Assembly (NCBI GenBank): GCA_017308345.1
Contig: JAFKFE010000174.1
Span: forward strand, 1 to 8,706
Origin: Alphaproteobacteria bacterium
GTDB lineage: Bacteria; Pseudomonadota; Alphaproteobacteria; Rhizobiales; Rhizobiaceae
Direction: 5' to 3'
DNA length: 8,706 bases
Shown: piece by piece, positions 5,898 through 8,706 of the stretch
Numbering within the stretch: the first letter of the stretch is position 1
How the letters are laid out: every line of letters starts with the position of its first letter
Program-made: the position numbers and the translations under genes
Notes under the pieces: model-generated
Seen by the model: only the letters and a program-made list of their open reading frames with translations
Told to the model about the DNA's origin: nothing
Database searches by the model: none

Positions 5898-8120
5898 ATG
5901 ATCCTGACCCTGGCGCTGCTGGCGGGCCTTGTCTTTGCCTGGCTGCTGATCGCCGTGATCGAAAGGTTCCGGCTCGACCTGCGCTTCACCCAGGCGCTGC
6001 TCTATGTGCCGTTCAAGCTCGCCTACCGCATCGCCGACAACCGCATCCGCATTGCCCGCGGCGCCAAGACGCCGGTTATCTATGTGATCTCGCACCAGTC
6101 GCGCATCGAGCCGCCGCTGATGCTGTCCCTGCTTCCCGACGACACGCTGCATATCCTGGACGAGGCTTCGGCGCGCTCGCCCTGGCTGGAGCCATGGCGC
6201 GAGCTCGCCCGCACGATTGCCTTCAACGCCGAGCATGTCTTCGTCAGCCGCAGGCTGGTGCGTGTGCTGAAGGGAAAGGGGCGGCTCGCCGTCTATTTGC
6301 CCGACAATGTCGAGCCGGACGTCAAATCCTTTCGGCTGTTTCGTGCCGTCACCCGCATCGCCATGCAGGCCGACGCCCGCATCGTGCCGATCTTCGTCGC
6401 CGGCGCGCGCGACCTGCCGGTGTCGCTGACGCCGAAGGAGAAAGCGCCCAGGCACTGGTTCCCGCGGCTTTCGGTGAGCGTGCTGGAGCCGATGACCATC
6501 GCCGAGTTGGTGGCGCGCAATCCCGACATGGCCTCGAACACCAACGCGCTGTTCGACCGTTTCGCCGAGGCGCGGCTCCAAGGCAGCAATCTCGATCGAG
6601 GCCTGTTCCTGGCCATGCGCGACGCCGCCGACCGCATCGGCCCTTCGCGCCCGATCGTCGAGGACGTGATCTCCGGCGCGCTCTCCTATCGCAAGCTGTT
6701 CATCGGCGCGCGCGTGCTCGGCCGCCGTTTCGAGGCGGTGACGGCGCCCGGCGAGGCGGTCGGCGTCCTCCTGCCCAACGCCAATGGCATGGCGCTCACC
6801 TTTGTCGGCCTGATCTCGGCGGGGCGCGTCGCGGCGATGATCAACTACACCGCCGGACCGGCGAGCGTGACCGCGGCGATCCGCACCGCCGTCATCCGCA
6901 CCGTGGTGTCCTCCCGCTCCTTCATCGAGAAGGCGAGCATCGACGACATCGTCGCCGCGGTCGAGGCGGGCGGCGCCAGGATGCTGTGGCTGGAAGACGT
7001 GCGCGCCGGCGTGACGACCCTGGACAAGCTCGCCGCCGCGCTTTTGTGGCGCCTGCCTTTGCAGCGGCAGCAGGCGGGCAAACCGGCGGTGATCCTGTTC
7101 ACTTCCGGCTCGGAAGGCACGCCGAAGGCGGTGGTGCTATCGAACCGCAACCTGCTTGCCAATATCATGCAGGCCGAGGCGCGCGTCTCGGTCTCGCCGG
7201 CCGACACCTTGCTCAACGTGCTGCCGGCTTTCCATTCCTTCGGCCTGACCGGCGGCACCATCCTGCCGCTGGTGCTCGGCATAAAGCTGTTCCTCTACCC
7301 CTCGCCGCTCCACTACAAGATCATCCCCGAGATCGCCCGCAAGGTGAAGCCGACCGTCATGTTCGGCACCGACACCTTCCTCGCCAATTATGCCCGCACC
7401 GCCAAGGACGGCGACTTCTCCAGCCTGCGCTTCGTCGTGGCCGGCGCCGAGGCGGTGAAACCGGAGACGCGGCGCACCTACCGCGACCGCTTCCAGGCCT
7501 CGATCGTCGAAGGCTACGGTCTGACCGAGGCCGCGCCAGTGGTGGCGGTGAACACGGCCATCCATGGCCGCGACGGCACGGTCGGGCGGCCGCTGCCGGC
7601 CATCCGCATGAAGCTGGAGCCTGTCGAAGGCATCACCGAGGGCGGCCGGCTGTGGCTCGACGGACCGAACATGATGATGGGCTACATCAGCGCCAACCGC
7701 CCCGGCGAATTGCAGCCGCTGGAAGGCTGGCACGACACCGGCGACATCGTCTCGATCGACCGCGAGGGCTTCATCACCATCCGCGGGAGGGCAAAGCGCT
7801 TCGCCAAGATCGCCGGCGAGATGGTGTCGCTGGGGGCCGTCGAGATGCTGGTGCAGTCGCTGTGGCCGGAAGAGCGCCACGCGGCGGTGGCCGTGCCCGA
7901 CAAACGGCGCGGCGAGCGGATCGTGCTGGTCACCACCGCCGACGACGCCAATGCCGAGGAACTGCGCCAGTTCGGCAAGAAGGCGGGCGCGGCCGAATTG
8001 ATGGTGCCGCACGACATCATCAAGGTGGAAGAAATCCCGGTGCTGGGCTCGGGCAAGACGGATTACGTCTCGGCCCGCAAGCTGGCGATCGACAGGCTGG
8101 GACTGAGCGCGGCGGCTTGA
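5898..8120 (+). CDS. aas: Aas-type bifunctional protein: PlsC-like acyltransferase domain plus acyl-ACP synthetase
   Basis: A 740-residue homologue of E. coli Aas, which activates fatty acids onto acyl carrier protein and uses them to re-acylate 2-acyl-glycerophosphoethanolamine at the inner membrane. Residues 1-21 form one hydrophobic helix. Residues about 30-210 are PlsC-like, and about 255-735 are an AMP-forming synthetase. The synthetase motifs look intact: P-loop FTSGSEGTPK at 401-410, GYGLTE at 539-544, WHDTGD at 611-616, GRAKRFAKIAGEMVS just after, and the C-terminal lysine Lys720 in GSGKTDY. FHSFGLT and FLYPSPLHY match E. coli Aas as I remember it. In the acyltransferase domain the HX4D box reads SHQSRIE (His66, Glu71) and the FPEG box reads LPDN (134-137), so both core motifs are changed. 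Synthetase activity is well supported; acyltransferase activity is uncertain. It lacks the fused LplT-like transporter found in some relatives. It converges on pssA, another phosphatidylethanolamine-pathway gene. Confidence 0.9.
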   Translation: MILTLALLAGLVFAWLLIAVIERFRLDLRFTQALLYVPFKLAYRIADNRIRIARGAKTPVIYVISHQSRIEPPLMLSLLPDDTLHILDEASARSPWLEPWRELARTIAFNAEHVFVSRRLVRVLKGKGRLAVYLPDNVEPDVKSFRLFRAVTRIAMQADARIVPIFVAGARDLPVSLTPKEKAPRHWFPRLSVSVLEPMTIAELVARNPDMASNTNALFDRFAEARLQGSNLDRGLFLAMRDAADRIGPSRPIVEDVISGALSYRKLFIGARVLGRRFEAVTAPGEAVGVLLPNANGMALTFVGLISAGRVAAMINYTAGPASVTAAIRTAVIRTVVSSRSFIEKASIDDIVAAVEAGGARMLWLEDVRAGVTTLDKLAAALLWRLPLQRQQAGKPAVILFTSGSEGTPKAVVLSNRNLLANIMQAEARVSVSPADTLLNVLPAFHSFGLTGGTILPLVLGIKLFLYPSPLHYKIIPEIARKVKPTVMFGTDTFLANYARTAKDGDFSSLRFVVAGAEAVKPETRRTYRDRFQASIVEGYGLTEAAPVVAVNTAIHGRDGTVGRPLPAIRMKLEPVEGITEGGRLWLDGPNMMMGYISANRPGELQPLEGWHDTGDIVSIDREGFITIRGRAKRFAKIAGEMVSLGAVEMLVQSLWPEERHAAVAVPDKRRGERIVLVTTADDANAEELRQFGKKAGAAELMVPHDIIKVEEIPVLGSGKTDYVSARKLAIDRLGLSAAA

Positions 8121-8137
8121 TCCCCGAGAGGGGATCA
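8118..8137. terminator. Perfect hairpin between convergent aas and pssA
   Basis: TGATCCCC and GGGGATCA form a perfect 8-bp stem closed by a GAGA tetraloop of the stable GNRA class. The stem begins with the TGA stop codon of aas and ends five bases before the pssA stop. Being symmetric, it can serve both converging transcripts. No T run follows in either direction, so it may act as a 3'-end stabiliser or with Rho rather than as a classical terminator. Confidence 0.5.
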
Positions 8138-8141
8138 CCCG

Positions 8142-8706
8142 CTACCCGATATCCGAAGGCGGCACCTTTTCCCCTTCAAGCCTTGCCCGCTTCGAATAGG
8201 CGCGCACCGAGAACGGCAGGAAGAGCAGATAGCCGGCGACGGAAGCCGTCAGCGTGTACCAGGGATAGGTCATCAGGAGCAGGATGTAGAGCACCACGCC
8301 CAGGATGACCGGCAGCACCCTGTCGCCCGGCACCTTGACGCTTTTGCCCGAATAGACCGGCAGGCGGCTGACCAGAAGGAAGGCCACGAGCACGGTGAAA
8401 CCGGTGGCGACGAAGGCGGCCGGCCGGGACGGCTCCAGCCCGAGCCGCAGGAAATAGAGATAGAGCGGCAGCATGACCAGCACCGCGCCCGCCGGGGCCG
8501 GCACGCCGACGAAATATTCGGTCTGCCACGCGGGCTGATCGGTGTCGTCGGCCAGCACGTTGAAGCGGGCAAGCCGCATGCCGCAGGCGATGGTGAAGAG
8601 AAGCGCCGCGATCCAGCCCGGCGAGCCGGCACGGTCGAGCAGGAAGGCGTAGAGCACCAGCGCCGGCGCGACACCGAAATTGACGATGTCGGCCAGCGAA
8701 TCCATC
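8142..8706 (-). CDS. pssA: CDP-diacylglycerol--serine O-phosphatidyltransferase (phosphatidylserine synthase), C-terminal part
   Basis: The gene runs off the right edge; about 187 residues are visible, ending at TAG. It makes phosphatidylserine from CDP-diacylglycerol and L-serine at the inner membrane, the precursor of phosphatidylethanolamine. The fragment begins MDSLADIVNFGVAP, the end of the CDP-alcohol phosphatidyltransferase motif (DG..AR, G...D...D). The last two aspartates (visible residues 2 and 6) are present; the earlier part lies outside. RLARFN near 45-50 and YFVGVPAPAGA near 64-74 are typical of the bacillus/rhizobium-type PssA rather than of PgsA. About five or six hydrophobic segments follow (10-23, 30-50, 65-86, 96-119, 131-170). 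The ATG at 8705-8703 is almost surely an internal methionine, since it would cut the active-site motif. In rhizobia a phosphatidylserine decarboxylase gene is often next to pssA, which would lie beyond this window. Confidence 0.9.
   Translation of the reverse strand, partial: MDSLADIVNFGVAPALVLYAFLLDRAGSPGWIAALLFTIACGMRLARFNVLADDTDQPAWQTEYFVGVPAPAGAVLVMLPLYLYFLRLGLEPSRPAAFVATGFTVLVAFLLVSRLPVYSGKSVKVPGDRVLPVILGVVLYILLLMTYPWYTLTASVAGYLLFLPFSVRAYSKRARLEGEKVPPSDIG

Noticed and set aside
6194..8308. Frame of 704 codons on the + strand overlapping aas and running into pssA
   Set aside because: It is an arginine-rich shadow frame without motifs, while the aas frame carries all synthetase motifs.
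8703..8705. ATG as the start of pssA inside the window
   Set aside because: The protein would begin within the CDP-alcohol phosphatidyltransferase motif and lack half of the active site. The real start must lie beyond the right edge.
1..8706. Hidden defence system, mobile element, CRISPR array or biosynthetic cluster
   Set aside because: All long frames fit ordinary families. No direct repeats with spacers, transposase motifs, integrase or tRNA genes, and no island-like drop in GC content, were seen apart from the short AT-rich lysR/tautomerase intergenic region.

Overview
This is a GC-rich, tightly packed chromosomal stretch from an alphaproteobacterium. Codon use, the gene families and the close match of the lipid genes to rhizobial versions suggest the Rhizobiales, with a Mesorhizobium-like organism as best guess. 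That placement is inference: no rRNA or other marker lies in the window. I see no tRNA, CRISPR array, insertion sequence, phage gene or attachment site. No non-coding stretch exceeds about 140 bases.

Left part (1-2400), + strand: the C-terminal part of a WG-repeat protein whose 5' end is outside the window, then a complete secreted S10-family serine carboxypeptidase with its catalytic triad intact. Hairpins follow each gene.

Middle part (2401-4384), + strand: two complete EamA-type drug/metabolite transporters in tandem, 37 bases apart and probably co-transcribed. They end at a clear intrinsic terminator preceded by a second hairpin with a C-rich loop.

Regulatory pair (4385-5759): a LysR-type regulator on the - strand diverges from a two-unit tautomerase (4-oxalocrotonate tautomerase superfamily, Pro2) on the + strand. 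The 112-base AT-rich intergenic region carries an imperfect 11-bp-arm inverted repeat that overlaps promoter-like elements for both genes. This is a textbook LysR regulator/target arrangement, and the regulator may be translated from a leaderless mRNA.

Right part (5898-8706), membrane lipids: a 740-aa Aas-type protein (N-terminal PlsC-like acyltransferase domain plus acyl-ACP synthetase domain) on the + strand converges on the 3' part of pssA (phosphatidylserine synthase) on the - strand. The two stop codons are about 20 bases apart, with a perfect hairpin between them. Aas recycles lysophosphatidylethanolamine and PssA makes the precursor of phosphatidylethanolamine, so the pair is functionally coherent. 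The most interesting observation is that the acyltransferase domain of Aas carries altered catalytic motifs while its synthetase domain looks intact.

Overall this is mostly ordinary chromosomal housekeeping and accessory metabolism. I found no convincing undescribed multi-gene system.
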